Shown: one piece after another, positions 45,229 through 57,671 of the stretch
Position numbering within the stretch: the stretch's first letter is position 1
Layout of the letters: each line of letters opens with the position of its first letter
Source: Atriophallophorus winterbourni
Taxonomy: Eukaryota > Platyhelminthes > Trematoda > Plagiorchiida > Microphallidae
Assembly: GCA_013407085.1 (NCBI GenBank)
Contig: JACCGJ010000306.1
Span: 28,956-92,955, forward strand
Direction of reading: 5' to 3'
DNA: 64,000 nucleotides
Notes under the pieces: generated by a model
What the model was told of the DNA's origin: nothing
Seen by the model: the letters and a program-made list of their open reading frames with translations, nothing else
The model's database searches: none
Made by a program: the position numbers and the translations under genes

Positions 45229-45409
45229 GTACTCAATTGAAATATCTGTCATCGGCTAGGCGAATTTTCCATGTTTCAAAATAAAACAAATTGCATAGCG
45301 TTTAAATATTCCAGGGCGTAGAATACGTTTAGTTTATATAGAAACATGCTTAAAATTAACAATAAACTGGTTGCTTCTTTACTACCTACTCGTCCTGTAT
45401 AGATTTTGC

Positions 45410-46370
45410 TGAGTGAGCACAACATTACTCATTTCCACTTAAAAAGGAGTACAAAACATGTAGCGTGTGTAAGCATACATTGAAATTTAAACAGAATGTT
45501 TACGCACCATTTCTTAGTGAGACCTTCATCTCTGTGAAAAATAGAAGGAATATTTCGTAAATTTAAAAATATAATATGGAATATATGTATAATATATAAT
45601 ATGAAATGTATTAGAAAACCTTCATATAAACGATACTGTATTATGTGCTTCACTTTTAAGGTTACGACATCAATTTGTCTCGCCATTTTCATTGTTCCAT
45701 TGCAATAAAACGGTTGTTTACATCTGTGTTTCTGATTTGTTTGTAAGGTTTTTTTAAATAAAAACAGATGCCCATTTGTGGTAGACATAATACGTTTTTA
45801 TTTTCCATCAAGCGTCGTGGCTCATGGATCCAGTTATAATATATTTCCAATCTTTCCATCTAGTTTGCAAATTTGATATAACTTTATAAAAGCTCATTTG
45901 CATTCATTTTATTCACGCACACACCTGACTGTGAGCAATTTATAAACTAATTAAATGTGTTAAAGCTTTTACACTTGAAAATGTTGGTAATACAATTTAG
46001 ACATGTTCGATTAAACACTTAAATTGAGCTATATTTAAACAAAAATTAGTGCCCGGTGTTCACTTATTCTCCTAATACACCATGTCATGATGGCAACATA
46101 AACGCCGATATCAACGTCAAAATTCAGGAGATCATAGTAGCAATTTCTTGAATATATTAATTTTAATAAAACATGGAAGTAGAAGAATGGTAAACAAATT
46201 CGTTTGTAGCCGCTGTTGAATACGTTTGGCAACCTGACAGTATCTTAGCCAAATTGCAATCTCTGACTGTGCGGCACTTTGCCTGGATCAGGCATGTGCT
46301 TTCATGTAATACCATACTCATACATATATCGATCGGGTGAACCCATAATTCGAACAAATATGCATGTTTG
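45410..46370. repeat. Segmental repeat S, copy 1
   Basis: Matches 53033-54230. Shared blocks: gagcacaacattac, aaaaaggagta, catgtagcgtgtgta, tctctgtgaaaaat, gaaggaatatttcgtaaat, acttgaaaatgttggtaata, ggaagaatggtaaacaaatt and cataattcgaacaa. Similarity is clearly lower than between the tandem units. No coding frame is kept in both copies. Confidence 0.75.
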
Positions 46371-47139
46371 CCTGAAGTATCATCACAATAAATTACTAAA
46401 CTACCGTAGGACAGATATACCAATGCAAGTTGCTCACATTTCGATCGCACACTCACTGAACTTTACCGAAATTGGAGATGTTACACGATAACTCAAAACT
46501 TAATTCCGTGAACATCACAGAAGAAATGCAAAAAAACTACCGAACACTAATGATACTAGTCAACATATACTCTGATTTCGAAATCGACTCCAGTACTCAC
46601 AATTTTAGTGGGACAATTATTATCCTTTACGGCGCAAATTTCATATAAAATATTTATGATTTTATGTGAATTTATCCCACCTATCCCAAATCCCGTTTCC
46701 TATCAATTGAGAAACCTCATACAACATATAGATTAGAACAAAAATCATACCGAAATTCTCTTCCAAGACAGTGAAATGAATTATCGTTTCTGAAATCGGG
46801 AGAATTTACGATTTTGTTCGTTGAAAATATATCATCATAATTCGTTCATTCTTTGATTTTATTCAATTTATTAAAATATATGAAAAGATTAAAACATTCG
46901 AAAATAATACATGATCACTTCTTGATTTGTGAAACAACGAAGCTATTTTTTTAATCTCAAGAGAAATCTGGATGTACTCAATCGTGATATTTTAGGACAC
47001 CGTGCGCATTACAAAATTCTGAAAACGTTAAATTATTCAACGGAAATACTTTACAAAAATATTTTAATCGTTGGAGTGTAAATTTTATTGTTTTTGAATA
47101 AGAATAGAATTGAAAGCTACCAATTCCTTTCGAACAATT
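46371..47139. other. AT-rich, nothing recognised
   Basis: No open frame with a motif, no repeat shared with the rest of the window was noticed. Confidence 0.35.
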
Positions 47140-48150
47140 TTATAGAAGGTGACGTTACTAATGTTGCTAATGAACAAGGATCTGTGCAAGGCCCGCTCCT
47201 CTTTCTATCCGAAATGGTCCTGTTTGCGGGTTATAGAAAAATTTGGACGCAAATAAGTTCTGCAGAGGATTGTTAGAAACTGCCAATGGATTTGGACAGC
47301 GTGTCGTATTGGGCGGCTATGAATGACATGTCATTCAACATACAGAAATGTAAGATGCTCCATCTTCGCAAGAATGTTTCTTGGACATATAGATTGGGAA
47401 CTGAAACCCTAGCATGGAGCTCGTTAGAAAAAGATCTTGGAGTGTGAATTAGCGAGAACTTGAATAGCACAGCGCACTGCCAGAATATATATCGACGGCA
47501 AACAGATTGTTAGGTATCGTTAGAAGAATATTTGAAAAATTGTCTCTGGTAACGTTACCAAGGATAATGAATGTCCACCTTCGCCTACGACGGAGTATGT
47601 GGTAGAGGTCTGGGATCATTGGCTGCGAAAAGACATTGCTCCTTTCGATAAAATCTATCATAGAGCAACAGAGTTAGTTATGGGTCTTTGCATCCTTCCG
47701 TACACCGAAAGATTGAGACTTCTGGGTCTATGTGACTTTAACAAAAGAAGATACGACGCGATGTTAGTCTGACTTATAGAATTGTGTCTACCGAAGGACA
47801 TCCACCAAAACACTTGCTCAATGTGTGAGATGGGAAAGTGACACGCGGACATACCTTATTCCTTTACGTTCCAATTTCCCGTATTGATTGTCGGCGCTAT
47901 TTTTCGCCGTACGTGCTATGTTTCTTTGGAATTCCGTACACCAACATGTGGTGGACTCTCCTTGCCTGGCGGCGTTTAAAGCGAAATTGGACTTACATAT
48001 GCAAAAGAATAACATTCGTGAGCCTTGCATTTGATATTCCCCATTGCTGTTAAACTATTGTATTTTTCATGTTTTTATTCATACCGTAATCCTGTGGTGT
48101 TGTAAAGTATTAACTTCTGTAAACATAAGTCCTTGAATCTTTGAATCCTC
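47140..48150 (+). pseudogene. CR1-like LINE, palm-to-3'-end remnant
   Basis: Starts near the GSVQGPLLFL block (about 47180), then LFAGYRKIW in place of LFADDxKxW, MSFNIQKCKMLHL and LAWSSLEKDLGV (about 47330-47440). C-terminal pieces IYHRATELV, LPYTERLRLLGLCDF and ISRIDCRRYFSPYVLCFF reach to about 48050. It ends in a ttgaatctttgaatcctcgaat tail. Stops and frameshifts throughout. Confidence 0.8.
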
Positions 48151-48469
48151 GAATCATAAGATCATTAAGATAGCATAGTAAATTATATTTTATAGGGGTT
48201 ACTGAATTCGTAGTCATACAATGGGCATTTGACTTTGACCTGAAGACCGTCAAGTATCTCAAGTTGACAGCCATTTACTGTGTATTAGTAATTATTATAC
48301 CGATAGATTATTCACACATACAAGGCAGCAACAATGCGCGAAATTTGTGTTGCCAAGTTATAATGATGCAGTGATCCTACATCTAATATTTCGCTTTTAA
48401 CAACTAAATTCAGAAAGAAAATCCATTTTATTATGATATGATATCTTTTTTATTATGACATAATAACTG

Positions 48470-48775
48470 TCCAATCATCTAGTGAAAGGATTTTCAGGAA
48501 CAAATTGGATATATTTATGCGTAGTAATTCCACCGTACATCCCGTTTATACAACATGATTTTTTTTCCAAACGAATATTTTTTATACCCATCATACCGCC
48601 ACAATACATGAGATTTTTTTGCAACTACCAAACTGTAGATCTTCCTAATGGCTCAAACTATTTTGTATATATATTTATTGTCCTTTTACGAATATCCTGT
48701 GGTGTTGTACAGCTACGAGCTTTTTTATACCATAAATTCTTGAAACTTGAATCTTGAAATTTGCTTAAATTCAAC
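48470..48775 (+). pseudogene. CR1-like LINE 3' UTR fragment
   Basis: Shares tatttatgcgtagtaattcc, acatcccgtttata and acgaatatttttt blocks with 51185-51310, and ends with cttgaaacttgaatcttgaaa. Consistent with a solo 3' end. Confidence 0.65.
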
Positions 48776-48779
48776 AGAG

Positions 48780-50150
48780 CATGGAGTTAATTTCTCCATA
48801 CATGTTTCCATTGTTGCATGAATTCTGACGACAAATGATCATCAAAATCGTATCGTGTTGTTTGGGTGCGTTTTCAAGCACAGCTGCAAAAGTATCTGAC
48901 ACTCGTTTCGACTTGGTCGACATTCGCCCTGGAATACTGATACTGTTTCGAAACAGAGGTCAATTTTGGAAGCGCGCTGTTTAAACGAATTATGAGATTC
49001 CATGATAGAGCAGAAATTCTATCCAAACAATGAGGATACGGCATTTTGATTGAGCTTAGACATATGTGAAAGTTATCATTCAAGACGGACAAGAAACTTC
49101 TTGTAGTAGACAAATTACAACCAGAGTCCAAGACCCGTTCATCATTATTTTTTTGATTTTTTGGGGAATTTTATGTGGTTGCCAAAAAAAATCTTTTAAA
49201 ATATATAAAGCTAATTCCTTCATCTTATTTTTGTTATTTGGGCCCATTGTACTCTGACCATATTAAATTTATTTCGTTTTCATATAATCAGCCAAAATGA
49301 TTTCAGTTCAGTTCAGTTCTGTTGCACAGGACAGTAAGTGGCTAACGAGCCAGTCGAGCGTCCAGAATTTCTTTCGGTGGAAAGCTGCAGAGAATCAACT
49401 ACCATTGACATAGCTTTGTAAAATGAAAGTTGCGCAGCTTGTTAAAAACTTTATAATTAGGAAACAAACTTACCCGAAGCAGTATCGGTTAATGTAACTG
49501 TATGGCAGAAATACACGAAAATCTTATGCATTCATACATTCATCATATTACTTTCCGATAAAAAGTTGACAATGTTTTCGACTCAAGCTATATATGATAT
49601 GCGCAAGCAAAGTAACAGAGGATTGTTTTTTATTCACATTTTTCTGCGCTCAATATGAGAATAAATTAATAGATTATATGTAATATGTTCGACCATTTGG
49701 TAAACGAAAATTTATTGATATACAACAAACCGCTCGGTTTTGTCCGAAGACAACAACTTGAAACATCTAAAAACCTATTCATATTGACAATCTATGGCTT
49801 GTTTTAGTTCAATTTACATCTCTCATTCCTTTGCTTTTAAACACCTTGGTTTGCAGATTAGTAGGCCATCAACGTCCGAAATGAAGCCCAAAAATGATCT
49901 ACTACAACAATTATCAACAAGGATGTTTTCGAGGATTGGGAAATGACATGGCGATTATTTAACACCTAGACCAGCTTAACGAGGTAAACAGTAATTGCAC
50001 GTTATGTATTTGTGCAATTTGTTTCGCTCATAGTAACCAGCAGTATTTTATGTTACACGTGAAAGCGAATACAACATTAGTGCTCGGTCGTGGTAAGGAG
50101 GCATTGAATAGAAAAATAGCCAAGCTGTTGGTCATTTATGGGTGCATCAT
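48780..50150. other. Mostly unassigned sequence
   Basis: Around 48960-49010 it resembles part of the tandem unit (about 42610-42650) at low identity, with stops in the shared frame. A gttcagttcagttc run is at 49306-49320. A short open stretch after a cag acceptor-like site at 49857 reaches a stop within 30 codons. No gene supported. Confidence 0.35.
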
Positions 50151-50159
50151 AAACGCATC

Positions 50160-51320
50160 TATCAACTGGAGTTGCGCTTTACTCGTATATATCTAAGTCG
50201 TTGGTTCTCGTAGACCATTGTTTACTTGAGAGCCAATGCAGGATGTTGGTATTATTGCTTGCCTTCTGACCTGGCTAAGGAGTTACCTTTTAATCACGAG
50301 ACAACTGTACGTATCGATGGTGTGATGGTTAGTGAAAATGAAATCAGGTGCGGTGTCATTTTTACTTGATCCGGTTGTTTTTATGGTCTACATCTTTCGA
50401 ACTTGTCACAAACAAAATGGTTCTCTTTGCGGATGATGCTAAACTTCGGATGAGAATCACGTCTAGCGTGCATTGTTTGCACTAACCAAGCGATTTTTAA
50501 ATATTGAACAGCTGGAGAGGGCGGAACAGGTTTCTATTCACTTTCTTAAAGTGCTAAATGTTGTAAATACGTGATCATTTCCCATCCTCCCACAAAATCG
50601 GATGAGAACAACTGGATAGGAAAACAAGAGAAAAGGACCTTGCCATTTGGATTAGTGGAAGTCTTAAGAATAGCATGCAATTTGAAGCAGTGCACAACCG
50701 AGCTATCCTTATGCTAGGAACGCTTCGGCATATTATCGGACATTTATCCTGTGAAACATTTTCTATGATAATTAATACGTATATTGACCCATTGATGGAT
50801 TACTCAGTGCAAGCTTAGAAAGAATGGCTGAAAAGGGACATTAAGCTGCTTGAGAGGATTTATTGCAGACCAACTAACATAGTTAGCTGTCTGCGCAGCC
50901 TACCACATTAGAATCGACTAGTTCATCTTCATTTGGATACATTGTTCCATTAGATCTAATCCTCACTAAAAAATAATGACTCGAAGATAAAACACCCTGA
51001 GGAATGTATTTCACCTCCCTTCAAGCCATGTTACACGTACTCTCCCACTGGCATTAGATATTCCACATTCCCACCGGAACTGCCGTCGGTTTTTCTATTT
51101 AGTGTCCGTTTGTTTCTTATGGAACTCATAACCGTTAAATGTTGAACAATTATATAGTGAAATATATTTAATAAAAAATTGAATATATTCATGCGTAGTA
51201 ATTCCACCTTACATCTCGTTTATATAGCACGACATTTATCCTAACGAATATTTTTCCGCTATACCGCGACAACATATCACATTTTTCTAACAACAAGAAG
51301 TGTCAATCTCAAGCCTTATA
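50160..51320 (+). pseudogene. CR1-like LINE, heavily decayed
   Basis: Recognisable pieces: MVLFADDAKLRM at about 50420-50455, DYSVQA and the matching WLKRDIKLLERIY trace near 50800-50860, LPHSHRNCRRF-like sequence at about 51060, SVCLFLMELI near 51110. It ends in a 3' UTR matching 48500-48620. Order and spacing follow the intact copy at 58-60.6 kb. Confidence 0.7.
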
Positions 51321-51920
51321 AAACAGTGGCATGCAAGCGATACTTGAGTGATTTAGTTTCAACACAAATTTCTATAATGGGCGGGAAACGAGTGTGATGA
51401 TGCATATAAAAAATCAATTATCCTAGAGTTGATTGTAATGAAGTTATATCGTTTACCAACAGAGCGGATTCTGAGCTCAGGTGACATGATATCACTATCC
51501 TCATTATTTCAACCACACGACTTGGATTGAAAAAAATTCATCAAATTTGAAGATTTGGTGAAACATTTTCACGGAGTCTAACTAAGTGGTTTTGCATTCA
51601 AAAAATTTGTTTTTACGTGTTTTAATTCTAGAAATTTGAAAACCAACTTACCAGTCATTTTACCAATAGTGCCCAAAGAAACTAAAAATTCCACATGTGA
51701 AGATTAAAATCAATCGTGAAGTGTAGCACAATTTGTTCACAAAAAATGCTGATAATTTGAGAACATAAATTGAACGAAAATGCATAAAATATTGTAAATC
51801 TTTGATCATTCCGTGCTTGGTAATGATGTTGAAACTTTGGTGATGGATTTTGTTTGTTCGCATTTGGTGTGATGCTCAGTATCTTTATGTTTCAAGCGCA
51901 TGTGAATCATGGTTGTACTG

Positions 51921-51963
51921 TCCGAACCTGATAAGTGCAAAAAGCACAGAACATGTCGTGGGG
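51921..51963 (+). repeat. Degenerate family A hammerhead-like repeat
   Basis: CUGAUAA (G8 changed to A), stem II GUGC/GCAC intact, then AGAA in place of GAAA, CAUGUC and GUGGGG. The flanks (tttcaagcgcatg..., gtgtg.ttgatggaaatg) match family A. Inactive core expected. Confidence 0.55.
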
Positions 51964-52029
51964 TGTGCTTGATGGAAATGCACACAAATGATCATTTTTT
52001 CGTGATCATGTATTGGATATATGTGAATC

Positions 52030-52315
52030 AACAGCTTCCTTTTCTTTTTTTTCTTCGCTGTCCGAGTTTGTTTTCTATGGAACTCCCTGCTCCCACATAT
52101 CATTTGCGCATCAACCCTGAACTTGTTCAAGGCTGAACTTGACAATTATATGTTGACTAAACCCAACCTCACACCTAAATACACTTGCTAGCTTTCCATA
52201 TTGATAAAATAGTTGTGTTATTTTTATGCCTTCCCTATATTTTCAATCTGTGGTTACTGTAAAGTATTTACTTTTTGGACCATTAAAATTTGAATTGAAT
52301 TACTTTGAATTCCTC
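52030..52315 (+). pseudogene. CR1-like LINE 3' end, same subfamily as the 57-60 kb copy
   Basis: High nucleotide similarity to 60430-60715: ctatggaactccctgc, cccacatatcattt, ttcaaggctgaacttgaca, and a 3' UTR ending attactttttggaccattaa and a ttgaattactttgaatt tail. The coding part is the last ~50 codons with changes. Confidence 0.85.
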
Positions 52316-52404
52316 GTAGCAAACGTATCCAACAGTGGAACACAAATGCAACTATTTACTTTTATACTACACTATCAAGAGTAATTGTATCCAGATTCTA
52401 CTCT

Positions 52405-52447
52405 CTCTAACTGATGAGTGTAAACAGCACGAAACCGATTTTGTGGG
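52405..52447 (+). repeat. Family A hammerhead-like repeat, mutated cleavage site
   Basis: CUGAUGA at 52411-52417, stem II GUGU/GCAC around AAACA, GAAA at 52431-52434 and stem I CUCUAA/GUGGGG partly preserved. The GUC before the cleavage site is AUU, and stem III is no longer palindromic. Confidence 0.55.
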
Positions 52448-52613
52448 GTTTGTGGTAGAAATACATTTAAATGAATTCGTTCTTCAAATATGATTATTTT
52501 ATCGGAATACATGTTGTCTTACCCTCACACGTTTCACTTTCTGGGACTGCTCAATAGAAAACAATGGACGGTTTTAACAGAATCAGTAATTGTGTTATGA
52601 CGTATACGAAGAA

Positions 52614-53032
52614 CTGTCCTATCATATTGCATTCAGTGTCGATTTCACTAATGATAAATGAAAAAAGGCATTTATAATTTTAAAAGTGTTGATCGCTTGA
52701 CCAGCAATAACCTCGATATTCTTTGTATGAGTATATGAAATTTATTTAAAAGAAATCTTTGTGATGATAATTCATGTAAATTAACATTCGGTGGTTTGCA
52801 TTAGTTTTACTAATGCTCCTTATTTCATGAGAGTTAGTGTTTAATCGCAAAGTTTGCAAAGGACTAATCAACTATATCCTTCATCTTTATATCAATATTA
52901 TGTTCTATATCATACGTTATCGTAACGAGTTAAGTTTTGAGCTGCTCTGATGTGTTTCTATGAAATTGCAATGTTCATTTATCTCAATGCGAATACTCCG
53001 AACAAAACAATCATAGGATTTATAAACAGCTG
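52614..53032. repeat. Near-identical direct repeat R, copy 1
   Basis: Bases 52622-53032 recur at 54248-54658 with two substitutions and no indel over 411 bp. The flank ctgtcctat is also shared on the left, with an 8-bp length difference. It ends sharply at cagctg, where block S begins. Confidence 0.93.
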
Positions 53033-54230
53033 AGCACAACATTACACATTTCCACTTAAAAAGGAGTAAAATACATGTAGCGTGTGTAGGCGTAAAGTGA
53101 AATATAAACAGAATGATTACGCACGTTCGACCGTTGAGGCTTTCTCCTCTGTGAAAAATGAAGGAATATTTCGTAAATATTAAAAGATAATATCGAATAT
53201 ATGCATAAAATGTAATGTGAAATGTAATAAAAAAAGCTCAATATAAACGATAAAATATTATGCGCTTGGCATTTAATGTTACGATATAAATTTGTCGCGC
53301 TATTTGCATTGTTCCACTTGATGAATAACACGGCTGTTTTCATCTCGTCCTCTGATTTGATGGTCCGTTTTTGTTATTAAAACAGAAGTTATTTGTTGTG
53401 GAAATAATACTTTTTATTTTTCATTAAGTGTCGTGGATTATGGAGCCAGTGATAATGTATTTGTAATCTTTCCATCGAGGTTGCAGAATTTATATAACTT
53501 TAAAAAGCTCATTTGCAGTCATTTCAATCACACACATAACACAATGTGAGCAATCGATTAAGTAATTAAATTTGTTAAAGTTTTTACACTTGAAAATGTT
53601 GGTAATATAATTTAGACATCTTCAATTAAACACTTAAATTGAGCTATATTTAAACATTAATTAGAGCCCGGTGGTCACTTGTTCTTTTACCAGACTTTGT
53701 CATGATGGGCACATACACGCCAATATCAGGCCAAAATTTCGGAGATTATAGTTAGATTATCGCCAGCGAAATGGTTCAAGTAAATGCATTAACGAAGTTT
53801 TGCATTGTTTTACTTGCAAACCCATTGCATTACATTTCATACAACTGACGGCAATATATTGATTCAGTTGTTACAGTGTTCAGTGTCATAGAATAATTAT
53901 GTTTGTCATTTAATGCAAGCTTAATGATGCGCTTAAACTTAAAAGTACGTTTATAATAGAACATTTTTTCAACTGTCCCATTGATTAATCATGTTTATCG
54001 GGCGATATCAGTTGAAACAATTGTGGTTTTTCGATTTATGCTAAAGTGAACGATGATTAATCACTTGATGATGAATCACTAAACAATTTTTAATGTTTTA
54101 ATTTGAATAAAACATAGAAGTGGAAGAATGGTAAACAAATTCTTTTTAGTCGCTGTTTGTCACAGCCAACATATTCAATCACATTTACTCATAAATAATC
54201 GATCGGGTAAGCCCCATAATTCGAACAAGA
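53033..54230. repeat. Segmental repeat S, copy 2, between the two R copies
   Basis: Homologous to 45410-46370. It contains an extra segment of about 350 bp (53745-54100) with no match in copy 1. The short - strand open frame 53343-53056 is not kept in copy 1. Confidence 0.75.
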
Positions 54231-54231
54231 C

Positions 54232-54658
54232 CTGTCCTATGTGATAATCATATTGCATTCAGTGTCGATTTCACTAATGATAAATGAAAAAAGGCATTTA
54301 TAATTTTAAAAGTGTTGATCGCTTGACCAGCAATAACCTCGATATTCTTTGTATGAGTATATGAAATTTATTTAAAAGAAATCTTTGTGATGATAATTCA
54401 TGTAAATTAACATTCGGTGGTTTGCATTAGTTTTACTAATGCTCCTTATTTCATGAGAGTTAGTGTTTAATCGCAAAGTTTGCAAAGGACTAATCAACTA
54501 TATCCTTCATCTTTATATCAATATTATGTTCTATATCATACGTTATCGTAACGAGTTAAGTTTTGAGCTGCTTTGATGTGTTTCTATGAAATTGCAATGT
54601 TCATTTATCTCAATGCGAATACTCCGAACAAAAAAATCATAGGATTTATAAACAGCTG
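54232..54658. repeat. Near-identical direct repeat R, copy 2
   Basis: Second copy of the 411-bp repeat, 1626 bp downstream of the first. The ends are not TG...CA, and no primer-binding or coding features lie between the copies, so an LTR element is not indicated. Confidence 0.93.
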
Positions 54659-55770
54659 TTTCAAATCCTGTCTAGTAAACTCTTGAATGCTTGTTTCATA
54701 AGTTCATAGTGTATAACCTAATACTTAGAACTTTGAATTAATCTTCCATAAAAAAATTTTATTTAATGCATAAAATGATGAAAAATAACACAGAAACTTT
54801 ATTTGTTTTGTTTGTTTGATGTTTTCAACAAAATTTTCTTACTAATTGTGAACAGTCAATATGCTATGGGCAGATTCAAATGTGTCCCCTTAGCTTTAAA
54901 TCGTAAACGGCTACTGTTCTGCTTTCGACGTCACATATAATGTTTTACATGATGTTTAGTTTCAGGTAAAAACATATAAATACATTAGAGTTTCAGATTA
55001 CCCAAAGTGAAATGTATTTAAAATATTAACCTTTCACAAAAGCGGTGTTTCTAAATCGTAAATGATATGAGTTCGATTCATCGGGATTCCAAAGGAAAAG
55101 TGTAACTTTACAAAAAGATTGATGGCAGAACCATTGATGGTCCAGTCTTTGAAACCGTTCAACGATAGCTATTCCGGGGATCGGTAACGATAATCACAAT
55201 AACCAATGTACCTACGGCACAACTGCTGCATCACGATAAGCAGGGCTACAATAAGGTATTTGTTCACTCTATTGTGTATGTCTTCGGAATCCGAACTTTT
55301 TTAAGCTATTTGACGTATTCAAATCAATGTGCGCCACAGACGATTATGCTCGAGTATCTTACAGGATGAAGAACGTGGGGCAAACTAATCCTTATATTTG
55401 AAGTGATCACTGCATCCATGAACTACGTAATCGGTGTTTTTGAATACTAACAAATTTATTCATTCATGCAAGATTCGTAATCCATCAGATGTTATATATT
55501 ATAAACTTTTCCAATCAGATTGCAAATATACATCATTATAGAAAACCATTCTTAGCATGCTGATGAGTTAACGAACTTTCAAGATCACTAAACAGGGTCG
55601 TCAAATGCAAGTAATATATGACGGCTCATGAGTTTGCTCATCTGTAAAAGCTTGTCTGTGGGAATATCCATGTTCTCCGTATCAATAATAAATAAATAAT
55701 CACGGAGGATTCAATATTAACATGCACGTTTGTTGTAGTCATGCCTTCTAGTGAATTACGTCGATGAAGT
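54659..55770. other. AT-rich, nothing recognised
   Basis: No motif-bearing open frame or repeat was identified. It would be intronic if the - strand exon at 55849-55909 is real. Confidence 0.35.
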
Positions 55771-55848
55771 AATATTATAAAGGTATATCACACACATACA
55801 GTAATGCTGTTGACAAAACTATTGCAGAAAAATTAAACAAATACTTAC

Positions 55849-55909
55849 GGCCACCAGTAACCAGAGCAACCGAGATACAGATTACCAGGAATAAGTTCAT
55901 GCGCAGCAT
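55849..55909 (-). CDS. Candidate first exon of a secreted or membrane protein
   Basis: On the - strand an ATG at 55909 starts MLRMNLFLVICISVALVTGG, a short basic start followed by a hydrophobic core, as in a signal peptide. The exon ends ggc c|gtaagt, a strong donor (phase 1). A TATATATA box lies about 57-64 bases upstream of the ATG. Further exons would lie at lower coordinates on this strand, but none was recognised. The family is unknown. Confidence 0.4.
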
Positions 55910-55965
55910 TTTCGTGTAATACAACGTGGGTTCGTTCTCAAGATGCGTTCTCACAAAACCTCCTG

Positions 55966-55975
55966 TATATATACG
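55966..55975 (-). promoter_or_regulatory. TATA box of the candidate secreted-protein gene
   Basis: gtatatatac upstream of the putative first exon. A transcription start ~30 bases downstream would leave a 5' UTR of roughly 25-30 bases. Support comes only from position and sequence; such strings are common in AT-rich DNA. Confidence 0.3.
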
Positions 55976-56639
55976 CACAAATATATCACAATTGATTTTT
56001 CTTCTATGAAGGTTCGCGTTTACTGGTCATCAGACAACGACAGAGTGCACCGATACAGAACAGGTTCATTCGGCTCGATAGTTCACTTATATCTACAATA
56101 ACAAAATCATTTAACTTTTCTCGAAGTACCGGAATAACAAATAAAAATTAAAATTGGTGCTGAGACAATTTTACAAGTTTTATTCATTTACATTACTTAA
56201 TGTATATGTGTAATTTGTTGAATGCGTTTTCGAAAACAATTTGTAGATTTCCATTTATGATATTTATCTAACAACGTAGACGACTTCCGGAAAACACTTC
56301 GGTAGAATCTGAGTAAAAACATGGTTTCGTTATATATGCAAATCATGTAATGGCCAATCCAACTTTCTCATCTTGAGAACAATTGCTGCCTTAGCCGTGT
56401 ATTACTCCCATGGTGCAAAACATAAAGTTATTTCTGATACACGCTTCTAGGTAACACGTTCAAGATGGTGCAGTTTGCCGCTAGAATTGGAGAATAATTG
56501 CAGCCTCCGTGTAATGGACCGCTAGCCAACTACAGCTCACTGTCAATATGTATTAGTGTTAGCGTGATGCGTTATGCAGGATATTACTCTGGATCGCAAT
56601 CACAAATGATGCAGATTTTAAATTTCGGCAGCTTCACGC

Positions 56640-56965
56640 ATACTGCTACATCGTTTAACTCCTTCTAGGAATCACTTTGTGATTCCTTTGTGATTTGAAC
56701 ATCGTCGTTCGTTTTAATAACTCTATATAACAGTGGTATACAAGTATTAATCCGTTTACCACTATATCGCCTGTTCAAGGCTCACTGAGCGAATCAAAAC
56801 CCTAAAATTATTTGATTATCTGCTGACATCCTTATCTCTTACACACAACTACCGATTTCGGACTGTTTGCATCATCAGGTGGAGACAATGAGGTCTGGTT
56901 CAGATAGGCTTGAAACATTGGTAAAGTGGTGAAAACTGTTATACTTGCATGCTAATGTTATGAAT
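56640..56965. repeat. Opposed family A2 elements with one hammerhead-like motif (56843-56885, -)
   Basis: The left part (56640-56780, +) has the A2 start (aatcactttgtgattc, ttgaacatcgtcgttc, tataacagtggtatacaa). The right part (56820-56965) is in the opposite direction and carries CUCCAC, CUGAUGA (56872-56878), UGC-AAACA-GUCC, GAAA, UCGGUA on the - strand. Stem II is weakened. The arrangement suggests two insertions or one rearranged element. Confidence 0.55.
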
Positions 56966-57179
56966 GGATGGTGATGTGATCAACACACGGCATTGATATT
57001 TTGAATACATTTTAATCATATAACAAATCACCATAAATGTAGCTTATGTTAATCCACATGTAATATTTGACTTTTTTTCAAATTGGGGATCAATGTAGTC
57101 GTACATATTTATTTGTCCACACAGTGTATCTTCTTCGCTGAAATCCTTGATTATTTACTTTGCTTGAACAAAGTGGTAT

Positions 57180-57486
57180 CTGTGATATGTTTCACTCTGC
57201 ACGGATAAACATGTTCCAAAATAGCATAGCGTTCGGGATATTTTTCGAGTTTGAGACTTGGCTTCAGCCCTACATAACCGATGGTGAGCACTCAATTCCG
57301 AAAATGTTACTACTCCGTGGCGATAACCTGAGTCCCAGCGGTGGAGTTGCAGTCTACTTTCATGAACGTTTAGCGCAGTGCAACCTAATCGATCATCCTG
57401 ACGTCAGCCTTCCTGATACGATGTGGTGATCAGTAAAGCTAGTCAATGGAGATGAATGTACGATCGAAATCATTTACTGACCCCTT
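57180..57486 (+). pseudogene. Old CR1-like LINE, left half of its endonuclease
   Basis: Translation ETWLQPYITDGEHSIPKMLL, then GGVAVYFHERLAQ, VSLPDTMW*SVKLVNGDE and IIY*P. This is the N-terminal half of an APE-type endonuclease. It stops abruptly at the start of the younger LINE; the rest resumes at about 60706. Confidence 0.75.
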
Positions 57487-57671
57487 AAACTGACACTTTT
57501 GACCACCACTATGGTGAACACCGTGCTTAACAACTGGAAACAGTATCGATACAAAGTTCCACGAGAGATCAAAATTGTCAGTAAACACCTGAAAACCTGC
57601 TCTATCGTGGAAGTTGCCGGACCCGTTGGTACTGAGCACAGTGATGACGGGACTCCTGCTCCAAAAAACGG

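Noticed and set aside
45429..45788. 119-codon - strand frame
   Set aside because: Not preserved in the homologous block at 53.06-53.4 kb.
49857..49948. Possible terminal exon after ttggtttgcag
   Set aside because: Only about 29 codons, no recognised family and no partner exon found.
52614..54658. LTR retrotransposon with 411-bp LTRs
   Set aside because: Ends are not TG...CA, no primer-binding or polypurine site, no coding sequence, and the interior exists elsewhere without the repeats.
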